A DNA stretch of 64,000 bases from G965220825 sp965220825 (GTDB lineage: Bacteria; Pseudomonadota; Alphaproteobacteria; UBA828), in the NCBI GenBank assembly GCA_965220825.1, contig OZ244839.1, positions 1,488,001-1,552,000 of the forward strand, given 5' to 3'. Every line of letters starts with the position of its first letter. The stretch's first letter is position 1. The notes beneath the pieces were generated by a model. That model saw nothing but the letters and a program-made list of their open reading frames with translations. It was not told the origin of the DNA and made no database searches. Made by a program: the position numbers and the translations under genes. Of this stretch, positions 28,225 to 36,735 are shown one piece after another.

Positions 28225-29388
28225 TCAAGCCGGCGCAAAGCCCCCATCCGCGCGACCCACGAGATTCGCCTGCACGATGCGGACCCGGCGCTCCGCATCC
28301 GCCACCACGGTGCCGATCCGCCGGCAGCGCTTGCCATGGGCTTCAACAAGAGCGATGGCGCGCGCCTCGTGAGCGGCGGGGACGATGACACAGAAGCCGA
28401 TGCCCATATTGAAGACCCGGTACATCTCGGCGTCGTCGACGGCGCCTGCGCGCTGCAGCAGGGCGAAGAGCGGCGGCGGCGGCGGAAGCGCATCGAGGCA
28501 CATGCCCATGGGCGCCGCGATTCGGGCAAGGTTCAGAAAGCCCTCGCCCGTGATATGGACCAGCGCATGGACCGGTACCTCGCTTGCCAGGAGGTCCAGC
28601 GCCTCCCGCACATAAATGTGGGTGGGGCGGAGAAGCGCATCGCCCACGGTTTCGTCGAGACCCTCGGGACGGTCGGAGACATCGAACCCGGCGGTCTCGA
28701 AGAGCACGCGCCGTGCGAGCGTCAGCCCGTTGCTGTGGATGCCGTTGCTCGCAATGCCGAGGATACTGTCTCCCGCTTCCACCCCGGCACCGGTGTTGAT
28801 CGCCGCGAGGTCCACGCGCCCCACCGCCGTCGCCGCGAGGTCGAAGCCCGCGCCCGGCGCGGCGCCCTTCACGATATCGCGCATTTCGGCGATCTCGCCG
28901 CCCGCGATGGAGACGCCGGCGCGGCGCGCGCCCTCGGCGAGCCCCGCACCCAGCGCCTCGAGCATGGCGGGCTCGGCGCGCTCCACGGCGATATAGTCCA
29001 CGAGCGTCACCGGCGTCGCCCCGACGCAGACGAGATCGTTCACGTTCATGGCGACGCAATCGATACCCACCGTGTCGTAGCGCCCCGTCATCTGGGCGAT
29101 GAGCGCCTTGGTGCCGATTCCGTCGGTGCAGATGGCGACGCCCACGCCGCCGAAATCCACCACGCTTGCGAAATAGCCGAGATCAAGCGCTACGGCGCCG
29201 AGGCCCTGCCCGGCATCGGGCCAGGTTCCGCGGACATGGCGGGCAAGCCCGGCAAGCCCGGCCCGGGCCGCGTTCGCATCCACACCCGCCGCTGCATAGC
29301 CGCTCGAGGGCTTGGCGTCCCGACGCGTCAACCCCGCTTCCTCCACCGATATCCGGGTTCCGACGACATGAACTACGGCGTTTTCCAC
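28225..29388 (-). CDS. purM: Phosphoribosylformylglycinamidine cyclo-ligase (AIR synthetase)
   Basis: PurM closes the imidazole ring of AIR in de novo purine synthesis using ATP. Signature stretches are SGYAAAGVDANAARAGLAGL at the N-terminus, the nucleotide-binding TDGIGTK, DCVAMNVNDLVCVGATPVTL, GGEIAEM, and the C-terminal MYRVFNMGIGFCVIV. From GTG 29388 it has 387 residues, about 30 longer than usual, and overlaps the preceding gene by 16 bases. A TTG at 29331 preceded by GGAGGAAG gives 368 residues and a more normal N-terminus, so the true start may be there. No purN gene follows in the window. Confidence 0.93.
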   Translation of the reverse strand: MENAVVHVVGTRISVEEAGLTRRDAKPSSGYAAAGVDANAARAGLAGLARHVRGTWPDAGQGLGAVALDLGYFASVVDFGGVGVAICTDGIGTKALIAQMTGRYDTVGIDCVAMNVNDLVCVGATPVTLVDYIAVERAEPAMLEALGAGLAEGARRAGVSIAGGEIAEMRDIVKGAAPGAGFDLAATAVGRVDLAAINTGAGVEAGDSILGIASNGIHSNGLTLARRVLFETAGFDVSDRPEGLDETVGDALLRPTHIYVREALDLLASEVPVHALVHITGEGFLNLARIAAPMGMCLDALPPPPPLFALLQRAGAVDDAEMYRVFNMGIGFCVIVPAAHEARAIALVEAHGKRCRRIGTVVADAERRVRIVQANLVGRADGGFAPA

Positions 29389-29858
29389 TCGCAGTCATAG
29401 AACGAAACCAGGCGGTCGCCGGGCAGATAGTGCGTATCGTAGCCGCATGTGCCGGAGATGCCGGCATATTTGCCGGTGCCGCCCGTGAAGACTCGCCGGC
29501 CCTTGCCGCCGCCGCCTTCGTCGATGTCGCCCGCCTTGCGGACCGACATGCCATGGAGCTCGTCGCCGTCCGCATCCGTCTCGATACAGGGCGCCTCGAG
29601 GTCGAAGCCCTCCGCCGAGCGCCTGAGATAGACCAGGCATTCCACGGTGCTGTGGCTGTTCTCCACGAACGGTGCGCCGGAGCTCTCCAACACGGTCGTC
29701 GACCCCGAGAGCGTGCCGGCGGTATAGGTGGAATCGCCATGTATCACAGTGGTATAGTCACGTTCGAACGCGGCCAGCATCCGGTAGCTTCCACTGCCTG
29801 CGTAAGCCGGGGCGGCAAGCAGCGCGCCGGCAACCAAGACCGTCAACATCAACCTCAT
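29373..29858 (-). CDS. Secreted hypothetical protein, lipocalin-like
   Basis: This is a 161-residue protein with a clear signal peptide (MRLMLTVLVAGALLAAPAYA, cleavage after AYA). The mature part is predicted beta-rich and ends with FTGGTGKYAGISGTCGYDTH, a G-G-T-G-K-Y-x-G-I-S-G pattern seen in several secreted beta-barrel families related to allene oxide cyclase-like or DUF3224-like proteins. Mature cysteines (positions about 74, 91, 138 and 156) could form disulfides in the periplasm. It ends overlapping the longest reading of purM. The function is not known. Confidence 0.7.
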   Translation of the reverse strand: MRLMLTVLVAGALLAAPAYAGSGSYRMLAAFERDYTTVIHGDSTYTAGTLSGSTTVLESSGAPFVENSHSTVECLVYLRRSAEGFDLEAPCIETDADGDELHGMSVRKAGDIDEGGGGKGRRVFTGGTGKYAGISGTCGYDTHYLPGDRLVSFYDCEWKTP

Positions 29859-29936
29859 GAGCCGATCCCTTCACGCGGACGAGACGCCCGCGCAACCTAT
29901 CCGCAGCCACCCGCCTTCGCAATCGACCGTCCTCGT

Positions 29937-30107
29937 TCAGGACGTATGAGACGCTGGGGTTTCTTCGGCCGTCAGGTTGGCGAGCTATTCGGCCGGGGTT
30001 TGTCCGCCAAGGGCCTGGTTGGGTCTGATGGGATTGAACGTGTCTGCGAAGGCGTCGATCTTGATGGCCTGGACGGGAAAGGGCATGTCGGCCTGGAACT
30101 TGTCGAG
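29937..30107 (-). mobile_element. IS481-like transposase C-terminal remnant with internal stop
   Basis: The minus strand reads LDKFQADMPFPVQAIKID, then AFADTFNPIRPNQALGG, QTPAE, a TAG stop, LANLTAEETPAS and a final TGA. The pieces match the DDE integrase core of IS481-type transposases: the VQAIKID strand that precedes the second Asp, then the family end R-P-N-Q-A-L-G-G-x-T-P-A-E-Y, with the region in between deleted. The TAG replaces the tyrosine codon kept in the copy at 58518-58589. The 29859-30305 gap holds this remnant and the palindrome at 30206; nothing else is evident. Confidence 0.65.
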
Positions 30108-30205
30108 GTGTGAGCTGGAACCGTGGCCCCGGTTGGGCCGCGCAAGTCCGGTGAACCGGCGTTAGGGGCGGTCGCGCATCGCCCCAACGAGCTACCCCAT
30201 TTTTC

Positions 30206-30282
30206 GGTGCGCGGGTCTCCAGGCCCGCATGTTTTTTGTTTTTCGAGAAGAAGAAAAATGCGGGCCTGGAGACCCGCGCACC
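30206..30282. repeat. Dispersed 77-bp palindrome, copy 2
   Basis: Perfect 25-base arms lie at 30206-30230 (GGTGCGCGGGTCTCCAGGCC, then CGCAT) and 30258-30282, around a 27-base centre rich in T on the left and A on the right. It lies 23 bases beyond the stop of the first Imm49-like gene; its right arm is the start of the tandemly duplicated unit. Confidence 0.9.
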
Positions 30283-30305
30283 AAAAGCGGGCAGGTCTCG
30301 CCGCC

Positions 30306-31103
30306 TTAGGGCATGAGGGCCTCGCCGTCGGAGCCGTAGTGCCAGATCAGGGGCGAAGGGCACCAGCGTTCGTCGGGGCTCTCCACATCCATTCCGTAGA
30401 AACGCGCCAAGTTGAGATAGGCGAGGCCGTGGATGCAGAGGTGATCGTCTCCGACGTTGTACCAGGGCGCCGCGCAGGCGTACGTCTTCAGAAACACCGC
30501 CAGCGCCTCCACTAGACCCGGCCCGTCCCGCGCCAGAAGCGCTTCCATCATCGACGTCTGCCTGGCGAAGTGACCCGGCTTCTTGCGCCGCGCCTTCCAG
30601 GCGTTGAAGGCCTCGATGGCCGCCGCCGCTTCGTCCCGCCGGTCCAGCAGCAGCGGCTTGAAGCACTTCCCGAGATGGACACCGGCCTTGCCGAGATAGG
30701 TTTCGTCTTCCTTACCGTACTTCCCCATATGCTCCTCCGCCACCACCCGGGCCAGAGCGACATGGCCGCCGACAACCGTACCCATCAGATATTGAGCCAT
30801 CGTCCAACTCGACCGGAACTGCCCCTCCAAGAGCTTGTCGGGATAGTGTCTCCGGTAGAGTTGAAACTCTTTGTCGGAGAACTTGCCCACCAGATACATG
30901 AAATCGCGGAAGTCCCGTGCGTTTTCCTGGAGACGGTATTTGTTGCAGGCTACGATGTAAGAACGTCTCGATACTGCGAAGTACAGGCTTAGAGAATCGC
31001 CTCTATCCAGCTCACTTAAATCATCTTGCAAATATTTCTCGAAAGTTTCCACATTTCGTTCTAGAATATGAATCGTTTCCTTTTTCATTTTGCTCTTTGC
31101 CAT
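30306..31103 (-). CDS. Imm49-like immunity family protein, copy A
   Basis: This 265-residue, largely helical protein has no signal peptide or membrane segment. The C-terminal part has AAPWYNVGDDHLCIHGLAY and LNLARFYGMDVESPDE, resembling the Imm49 family of polymorphic-toxin immunity proteins (W-Y-x(n)-Y/H-L-C-x-x-G then L-A-R-x-x-G). The N-terminal 100 residues are coded with many A/T-rich codons and the rest with GC-rich ones. It starts at ATG 31103. No toxin gene is nearby, so it may be an orphan immunity gene protecting against neighbours' toxins; that role is inference. Confidence 0.6.
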   Translation of the reverse strand: MAKSKMKKETIHILERNVETFEKYLQDDLSELDRGDSLSLYFAVSRRSYIVACNKYRLQENARDFRDFMYLVGKFSDKEFQLYRRHYPDKLLEGQFRSSWTMAQYLMGTVVGGHVALARVVAEEHMGKYGKEDETYLGKAGVHLGKCFKPLLLDRRDEAAAAIEAFNAWKARRKKPGHFARQTSMMEALLARDGPGLVEALAVFLKTYACAAPWYNVGDDHLCIHGLAYLNLARFYGMDVESPDERWCPSPLIWHYGSDGEALMP

Positions 31104-31190
31104 TTTAGATGTTCCCGTCTTGGATGCTCCGTTCTTCCTATATAATGGAGCCTCGCGCCCGTATCACCCCCTGCAAAGGAACAAACATTT

Positions 31191-31213
31191 GCGGGCCTGG
31201 AGACCCGCGCACC
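31191..31213. repeat. Half copy of the dispersed palindrome (right arm)
   Basis: Only the right arm (GCGGGCCTGGAGACCCGCGC, then ACC) is kept. It marks the start of the second duplicated unit; the left arm has been replaced by the unit's linker. Confidence 0.8.
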
Positions 31214-31236
31214 AAAGGCAGGCAGGTCTCGCCGCC

Positions 31237-32034
31237 TCAGGGCATGAGGGCCTCGCCGTCGGAGCCGTAGTGCCAGATCAGGGGCGAGGGGCACCAGCGC
31301 TCGTCGGGGCTCTCCACATCCATCCCGTAGAAACGCGCCAGATTGAGATAGGCGAGGCCGTGGATGCAGAGGTGCCTGTCTCCGATGTTGTACCAGGGTG
31401 CCGCGCGGCCATAGGTCTTCAGGAACGCCGCCAGCGCCTCCACCAGACCGGGCCCGTCCCGCGCCAGAAGCGCCTCCATCATTGGCGTCTGCTTGGCGAA
31501 GTGACCCGGCTTCTTGCGCCGCGCCTTCCAGGCGTTGAAGGCCTCGATGGCCGCCGCCGCTTCGTCCCGCCGGTCCAGCAGCAGCGGCTTGAAGCATTTC
31601 CCGAGATGGACACCGGCCTTGCCGAGATAGGTTTCGTCCTCCTTGCCGTATTTGCCCATATGCTCTTCCGCCACCGCCCGAGCCAGAATGACATGGCCAC
31701 CGGCAACCGTACCCATCAGAAATTGAGCCATCGCCCAGCTTGACCAGAACTGCCCCACCGAGAGACCGTCGGGATAGCGCCTCCTGTAGAGTTGGAACTG
31801 TTTGCCGGAGAGCTCGCCCACGAGGTACATGAGGTCGCGGAAATCCCGCGCGTTTTCCTGGAGACAGTATTTGTTACAAGCCACAGCATAAGCGTCTATA
31901 TTTGCTCCGAAATAAAGATTAAGAGACTCACTTTGTTCCAACTGTGTGAGGTATTTTTTCAGAGAATTTTCAAAAGTTTCTACATTTCTTTCTAGAATAT
32001 GAATCACTTCCTTTTTCATTTTTTTCTTTGTCAT
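31237..32034 (-). CDS. Imm49-like immunity family protein, copy B
   Basis: This is a 265-residue paralogue of the gene at 30306-31103, lying 931 bases away in tandem. ATG 32034 (MTKKKMKKEVIHILERNVE) is chosen because it matches copy A and has GGGAG nearby; the open frame extends to 32115 without support. Residues 120-265 are almost identical to copy A, while residues 10-110 differ at many positions (for example LKKYLTQLEQSESLNLYFGA), which suggests selection for different partners or relaxed constraint outside a converted region. The C-terminal AAPWYNIGDRHLCIHGLAY is the Imm49-like part. The toxin partner is not visible. Confidence 0.6.
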   Translation of the reverse strand: MTKKKMKKEVIHILERNVETFENSLKKYLTQLEQSESLNLYFGANIDAYAVACNKYCLQENARDFRDLMYLVGELSGKQFQLYRRRYPDGLSVGQFWSSWAMAQFLMGTVAGGHVILARAVAEEHMGKYGKEDETYLGKAGVHLGKCFKPLLLDRRDEAAAAIEAFNAWKARRKKPGHFAKQTPMMEALLARDGPGLVEALAAFLKTYGRAAPWYNIGDRHLCIHGLAYLNLARFYGMDVESPDERWCPSPLIWHYGSDGEALMP

Positions 32035-32120
32035 TTTGTATGCTCCCTTCTTGGGTGCTCCGTTCTTCGTATACGATGGAGCCTCGCGCCCGTGTCGTCC
32101 CCCACAAAGGAACAAACATT

Positions 32121-32144
32121 CGCGAGTCTCAAGACCCGCGCATC
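32121..32144. repeat. Degenerate half copy of the dispersed palindrome
   Basis: CGCGAGTCTCAAGACCCGCG, followed by CATC, is a mutated version of the palindrome right arm. It sits exactly one unit length (930 bases) beyond the previous copy and marks the broken third unit of the tandem duplication. Confidence 0.6.
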
Positions 32145-32219
32145 AAAGGCGGGCAGGCTTCTTCCGCGTCGTTCGCACCGTAGAGCCCGCCCCACGCGCC
32201 CCGGGCGGGCGCCCGATAC

Positions 32220-33395
32220 CTATTCCTGGCTTGCCGCGAGCCGGCGTCCGACCTCTTCCATGGCGTCGCCGTCGATGTTGGCGAGGGCGAAGCGGAGGTA
32301 GGCGTCCTGGCCGGGGCCGAACATGCTGCCGGGAAGGCATAACAGGTTTTGGCGTTCCGCGAGCCGGCGGGCGACGGAGGTCGCGGGCTCGTCCCCGAAG
32401 GGATGCCTCACATAGGCGAAGAAGGCGCCGGTGCTGACCGGCGTGTAAGCCAGATCGTTGCGCGCAAAGACGGCGCGGAAGCCCGCCGCGCGCTCCAGCG
32501 CAAGCCGCCGCTTCTCCGCGCGGAAGGCGGTGAGGTTCTCCAGGCCGAACTGCGCGGCCTCCTGCGCGATGGCGGGCGCGCAGATCGCCACACAATCGGC
32601 GGCCTTCGCCACCTCGGCGAGGAATGCCTCCGACGCCGCCAGCGCGCCCACCCTGTAGCCGGCGAGCGCATAGGCCTTGGAGAAGCTGTAGAGGTGGATC
32701 AGCGTCCCTTCCCAGTCGGCATCGGCGAACAGGTCGTGGGGCGGGCCGTCGCCGGGGAGGAAGTCGCGATAGGTCTCGTCCAGCACCAGGGCAAGCCCCC
32801 GGGCGGCGGCCAGGTCGCGGAACGCGCGAACGGTCTCGGGCGCATAGACCGCGCCGGTCGGGTTGTTGGGGGTCACCAGGACGATGGCCCTGGTCGCCGG
32901 CCCGATCAGGCGCTCCGCGTCCGCCGGGTCGGGCATGCCCCCGCGGTCCGGCCGGAAGGGCAGAGGCACCGGCTCGACGCCCAGCATCTCCAGCCACATC
33001 CGATGGTTGAAATAGTAAGGCACCGGCAGAAGGACCGAATCCCCCGGCCGCGCAAGCGCCATCATGGCGAGGCAGAACGCCTGGTTGCAGCCCGCGGTGA
33101 TCGCCACATGGCGAGGCTCCACCGCCCCGCCATAACGAGAGGCCATCTCCGCGGCCAGCGTGCGCCGCAAGGCGGGGCGGCCGAGAATCTCCGTATAACG
33201 GGCGGTGTCCGGCAAGCGGGCCGCCGCCGCAAGATGCTCCACGAGTGTGGCGTCCGGCGGCCAGGCGGGCACGGCCTGCGCCAGGTCGAGCAGCGGCTTC
33301 TCCGGCGGAAAGGCGCGGCCGGCGACCCAGCCATGGGCCTCCGCGATGGGCGGCGGGGCGACGGCGCCAAGCAGGGGATTGATGCGATAGGCCAT
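32220..33395 (-). CDS. Class I/II pyridoxal-phosphate aminotransferase
   Basis: This is a 391-residue fold-type I aminotransferase. The PLP-binding features are the N-P-T-G stretch VLVTPNNPTGAVYAPE (Asn pairs with the cofactor), LVLDETYRDF (Asp and Tyr) and the Schiff-base lysine in YSFSKAYALAGYRVG. The C-terminal YLRFALANID supplies the carboxylate-binding Arg. It lacks the insert of LL-diaminopimelate aminotransferase; the substrate amino acid is not evident. It reads in the same direction as gshA, 62 bases downstream of it, so cotranscription is possible. Confidence 0.88.
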   Translation of the reverse strand: MAYRINPLLGAVAPPPIAEAHGWVAGRAFPPEKPLLDLAQAVPAWPPDATLVEHLAAAARLPDTARYTEILGRPALRRTLAAEMASRYGGAVEPRHVAITAGCNQAFCLAMMALARPGDSVLLPVPYYFNHRMWLEMLGVEPVPLPFRPDRGGMPDPADAERLIGPATRAIVLVTPNNPTGAVYAPETVRAFRDLAAARGLALVLDETYRDFLPGDGPPHDLFADADWEGTLIHLYSFSKAYALAGYRVGALAASEAFLAEVAKAADCVAICAPAIAQEAAQFGLENLTAFRAEKRRLALERAAGFRAVFARNDLAYTPVSTGAFFAYVRHPFGDEPATSVARRLAERQNLLCLPGSMFGPGQDAYLRFALANIDGDAMEEVGRRLAASQE

Positions 33396-33457
33396 GGGAA
33401 GCTCTCTGCGCGGTCGCGCGGCCCCGGCCGCGGCTTTATCGCCCGGCGGCGGCGGCC

Positions 33458-34840
33458 TTAGTAGGCATATTCCTCGAAGACCGGTTCCACGCTGCCTTGC
33501 CAGCGGGTCTCGTAGGCCTCCAGCATTTCATCGGCGGCCGTCCGCCCGGTCTCGGCGACACGGCGCAGGCGGGTGAGATAGGAGCGCTCGTCCACGTCCA
33601 GATTACCGGCGACGGCCCGGCGCCTGAGTCCGCCGGCGGCGATCTCCACCGCGTCGCGCCCGACCTCATGCACCGTGCGTCCCTTCACCACGGCGCGGAG
33701 CGCGGTGCGCGCCACGTCCCGCCCCAGCCCCGCCACGTCCGCCGCCGACCAGGAGTCCACCAGCGCCTCGGCCTCGTTGAGCGCGGTGGAATCGTAGAGC
33801 AGCCCGACCCAGAGTGCCGGCAGTGCGCAGATATTGCTCCACGGCCCGCTGTCCGCCCCGCGCATCTCCAGATAGCGCTTGAGCCGGACCTCGGGGAAGA
33901 TCGTGGTGAGGTGATCCTCCCAGTCCTTCAGCGTCGGCCGCTCGCCCGGAAGACCCGGCAGAGCGCCGGCCAGGAAATCCCGGAAGGACTGTCCCGCCAC
34001 ATCGACGAAGGCGCCGTTCCGCACCACGAAATACATGGGCACGTCGAGTGCGTAGTCCGCATAGCGCTCGAACCCCATGCCGGGCTCGAAGACGAAGGGC
34101 AGGATACCGCAGCGGTCCGGGTCGGTGTCGGACCAGACGTGGCTGCGGTAGCTGAGAAAACCGGTGGGCCGGCCCTCGGCGAACGGCGAGTTCGCGAAGA
34201 GCGCCGTCGCCACCGGCTGGAGCGCCGTGGCGATGCGCATCTTGCGCACCATGTCCGCCTCGGAGTCGAAATCCAGATTGACCTGCACGGTGCAGGTCCG
34301 CGTCATCATGTCGAGGCCGAGGGAGCCGCGGGTCGGCATGTAGCGGCGCATGATCGCGTATCGCCCCTTGGGCATCCACGGCATGGCGTCGCGCGGCGTA
34401 TCGGGCCGGAAGCCGAGCCCGTAGAATCCGATCCCGAGCGCGGCGGAAACCGTCTTCACCTGGTCGAGATGGGCATGCACCTCGTCGCAGGTACGGTGCA
34501 AATTGTGGAGCGGCGCACCGGAGAGCTCGAGCTGGCCGCCGGGCTCGAGCGAGACCGACTGGCCGTCCTTGAAAAGCGCGATGGGCTTGCCGTCCTCCAG
34601 ATAGGGCTGCCAGCCATAAGCCTGTAACCCTTCCAGAACCGCGCGGATGCCCGCAGGCCCCTCATAGGGAAGCGGGGTACGGTCGGCCAGACGATGGCCG
34701 AACTTCTCGTGCTCCGTGCCGATGCGCCATGCCGGGCGGGGCTTGCAGCCCGCCTCCAGATAGGCAACCAGCTCCCGCTCGGTGGAGACCTCCCCGCCGC
34801 CGGCAGCTGCCGCCGCGCCTGTCGCCGTCATGCCATGCAT
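33458..34840 (-). CDS. gshA: Glutamate-cysteine ligase (plant/alphaproteobacterial GCS2 type)
   Basis: This is a 460-residue enzyme for the ATP-dependent first step of glutathione synthesis. It belongs to the GCS2 branch shared by Alphaproteobacteria and plants, seen in WRIGTEHEKFG, the metal/substrate-binding LEPGGQLELSGAPL, YMPTRGSLGLDMMTRTCTVQVNLDF and LPALWVGLLYDSTALNEAE. The C-terminus ends FEEYAY. ATG 34840 is used; a start 3 codons in is equally possible. The next gene on the same strand upstream is rsmE, 75 bases away, an arrangement often seen with gshA in related bacteria. Confidence 0.93.
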   Translation of the reverse strand: MHGMTATGAAAAAGGGEVSTERELVAYLEAGCKPRPAWRIGTEHEKFGHRLADRTPLPYEGPAGIRAVLEGLQAYGWQPYLEDGKPIALFKDGQSVSLEPGGQLELSGAPLHNLHRTCDEVHAHLDQVKTVSAALGIGFYGLGFRPDTPRDAMPWMPKGRYAIMRRYMPTRGSLGLDMMTRTCTVQVNLDFDSEADMVRKMRIATALQPVATALFANSPFAEGRPTGFLSYRSHVWSDTDPDRCGILPFVFEPGMGFERYADYALDVPMYFVVRNGAFVDVAGQSFRDFLAGALPGLPGERPTLKDWEDHLTTIFPEVRLKRYLEMRGADSGPWSNICALPALWVGLLYDSTALNEAEALVDSWSAADVAGLGRDVARTALRAVVKGRTVHEVGRDAVEIAAGGLRRRAVAGNLDVDERSYLTRLRRVAETGRTAADEMLEAYETRWQGSVEPVFEEYAY

Positions 34841-34915
34841 CCCGCTCGGCAGCCCGAACGCCCTCTCTTAGAGGGGTTCCCCCGAAATTGAAACCGCGCG
34901 GCCGCCGCGCTTCGG

Positions 34916-35707
34916 CTAGGTGCGCCAGTCTCCGGCGAGCGCCTGCCAACAGGCGAGGGCGGCGGCGGCCGCGGTCTCCGCACGGAGGATACGGGGGCCG
35001 AGGGACGCACGGACCACGGCGGCATGGCCGGCGAGGAGGGTGCGCTCCCCGGGCGCAAAGCCGCCCTCCGGACCCACCAGGATCGCCCAGGGCGCGGGAT
35101 CGGCATCCTTGAGCGCCTCCTCCACCGTCCGCTCGCTTGCCGTGTCGCAGGCCAGCAGGCGGCGCCCCGAGGGCCAAGCGGCGAGCAGTACGTCAAGCGG
35201 CTGGAGAGGTTCGACCGCCGGCACCTCCCGCCTGCCGCATTGCTCCGCCGCCTCCACCGCATGGGCGCGCAGGCGGTGGAGGTTGACGCGTTTCGTTCCG
35301 CAATGGCGCGTCGAGACCGGGAGGAGCGCGGCCGCGCCGAGTTCGGTCGCCTTTTCCACCACGAATCGCGTCTCCACCGCCTTGAGGGGCGCGAACAGAA
35401 GCCAGAGGTCCGGCGGCGCGCGCTGCTCCCCCGTCCTGGCCTCGATGCGGACGAGGCCGCTGCGGCGCTCAAGCGATTCGATCCGCCCCCGCCACTCGCC
35501 CTCCCGGCCGTTGAAGAGCCGGATCTCGTCTCCGGGCACGCGGCGCATCACGTTGCGCAGATAATGCGTCTGGTCGGGCGTAAGCGAGAGGGAAGCGTCC
35601 GGCCCGAGCGAAGCCTCCACGAAAAGGCGGACGGCGGGCTCCCGGCGATCCGGACCTCCGGCCCGCATCGGCGGAACGCCTTCGTCTTGCCGGCTCATCC
35701 CGGCCAA
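34916..35707 (-). CDS. rsmE: 16S rRNA (uracil-1498-N3)-methyltransferase
   Basis: This 263-residue SPOUT-class enzyme methylates U1498 in the decoding region of 16S rRNA. An N-terminal PUA-like part (VRLFVEASLGPD, HYLRNVMRRVPGDEIRLFNG) precedes the knotted SAM-binding domain with VEKATELGAAALLPV, AILVGPEGGFAPGE and SLGPRILRAETAAAAAL. The N-terminus has about 25 extra residues; a start at the internal methionine near residue 14 would be closer to the usual length. It is divergent from ubiA, with only 14 bases between their starts. Confidence 0.92.
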   Translation of the reverse strand: MAGMSRQDEGVPPMRAGGPDRREPAVRLFVEASLGPDASLSLTPDQTHYLRNVMRRVPGDEIRLFNGREGEWRGRIESLERRSGLVRIEARTGEQRAPPDLWLLFAPLKAVETRFVVEKATELGAAALLPVSTRHCGTKRVNLHRLRAHAVEAAEQCGRREVPAVEPLQPLDVLLAAWPSGRRLLACDTASERTVEEALKDADPAPWAILVGPEGGFAPGERTLLAGHAAVVRASLGPRILRAETAAAAALACWQALAGDWRT

Positions 35708-35721
35708 GATACACCATCGCC

Positions 35722-36651
35722 ATGGTCGAGCGCCTGCGCGTTTCGCACGATGGGCCCGCGGCGGCGCCGGGAGCGGGGCCCATCGAGCGCGCGCTGCCGC
35801 CGGCCTTCCGCCCCTACGCGGCGCTCGCCCGTATCGACAAGCCCATCGGAGTCTGGCTTCTGCTGTGGCCCTGCCTCTGGGGCGTGGCGCTGGCCGCGGA
35901 CGGGATGCCCGATGCGGGGCTGGTCGTGCTCTTTACTGCCGGCGCGTTCGTCATGCGGGCCGCGGGCTGCGTCTATAACGACATCGTCGATCGGGATATC
36001 GACGCACGCGTCGCGCGCACCCGCCACCGTCCGCTCCCTTCGGGCGCCATCGGGCTCAGGGGCGCCCTGGCCTTTCTGGCGGCGCTGCTGCTGGCGGGCC
36101 TTGCCATCCTCCTCCATCTGAACGTCTTCGCCATCCTGCTCGGCGCGGGCTCTCTCATTCTGGTCTTAACCTATCCCCTGATGAAGCGCATCACCTACTG
36201 GCCGCAGGCGTTTCTCGGGCTCACGTTCAATTTCGGGGCGCTGCTGGGCTGGGCGGCGGTGCGCGGCGATATCGACTGGCCCGCGGGCCTGCTCTATGCC
36301 GCCGGCATCGCCTGGACCCTCGGCTACGACACGATCTACGCCCATCAGGATCGGGAGGACGACCTGCTGACCGGGGTGAAATCCAGCGCCATCGCACTGG
36401 GCACGCGCACCAGGCCGTGGCTCGCCGGGTTCTACGGGCTCGCAGCCGCCGGGCTCGCAGCCGCCGGTGCGCTCGCGGACGCGGCCTGGCCCTATTATGC
36501 GGGCGTGGCCGCCGCCGCCGCGCTGCTCGCCTGGCAGGCCGTCCGGCTGCGGATCGATTCGCCCGCGGACTGCCTCGCCAAGTTCAAGATCAACGGCTGG
36601 GTCGGCCTTGCCGTCTTTGCCGGCATCCTGGGCGGGCACGCCCTGCACTGA
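35722..36651 (+). CDS. ubiA: 4-hydroxybenzoate polyprenyltransferase
   Basis: This is a 309-residue integral membrane prenyltransferase that attaches the polyprenyl tail to 4-hydroxybenzoate in ubiquinone synthesis. The first Asp-rich motif is NDIVDRDIDARVARTRHRPL (residues 94-113) and the second is YDTIYAHQDREDDLLTGVKS, both binding Mg-diphosphate. About eight hydrophobic segments are spread over the protein. ATG 35722 is the first start and places an N-terminal hydrophilic stretch before the first helix. The ubiD gene follows 84 bases downstream, supporting the quinone role. Confidence 0.94.
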   Translation: MVERLRVSHDGPAAAPGAGPIERALPPAFRPYAALARIDKPIGVWLLLWPCLWGVALAADGMPDAGLVVLFTAGAFVMRAAGCVYNDIVDRDIDARVARTRHRPLPSGAIGLRGALAFLAALLLAGLAILLHLNVFAILLGAGSLILVLTYPLMKRITYWPQAFLGLTFNFGALLGWAAVRGDIDWPAGLLYAAGIAWTLGYDTIYAHQDREDDLLTGVKSSAIALGTRTRPWLAGFYGLAAAGLAAAGALADAAWPYYAGVAAAAALLAWQAVRLRIDSPADCLAKFKINGWVGLAVFAGILGGHALH

Positions 36652-36735
36652 ACGGAGGCCCGGCGGGACGGCGTGCGGGGCTTGACGGCCGCCCGCGCAT
36701 CCGAACCAATGCCGGACAGGCTGCGAGGGAGCGCG

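Larger units (their letters stand above)
30258..32120. repeat. 931-bp tandem duplication carrying two paralogous genes
   Basis: Two consecutive units of about 931 bases (30258-31189 and 31190-32120) each begin with the right arm of the dispersed palindrome, contain one Imm49-like gene on the minus strand and end with a linker containing GGAGCCTCGCGCCCGT and AAAGGAACAAACAT. A third unit is started (32121 to about 32160) but breaks off after some 40 bases. The 3' gene halves are almost identical and the 5' halves differ, consistent with an old duplication followed by gene conversion. Confidence 0.85.

Noticed and set aside
30258..32120. Tandem repeat as a CRISPR array
   Set aside because: There are only two units of 931 bases carrying genes; no short regular repeats with spacers and no cas genes.
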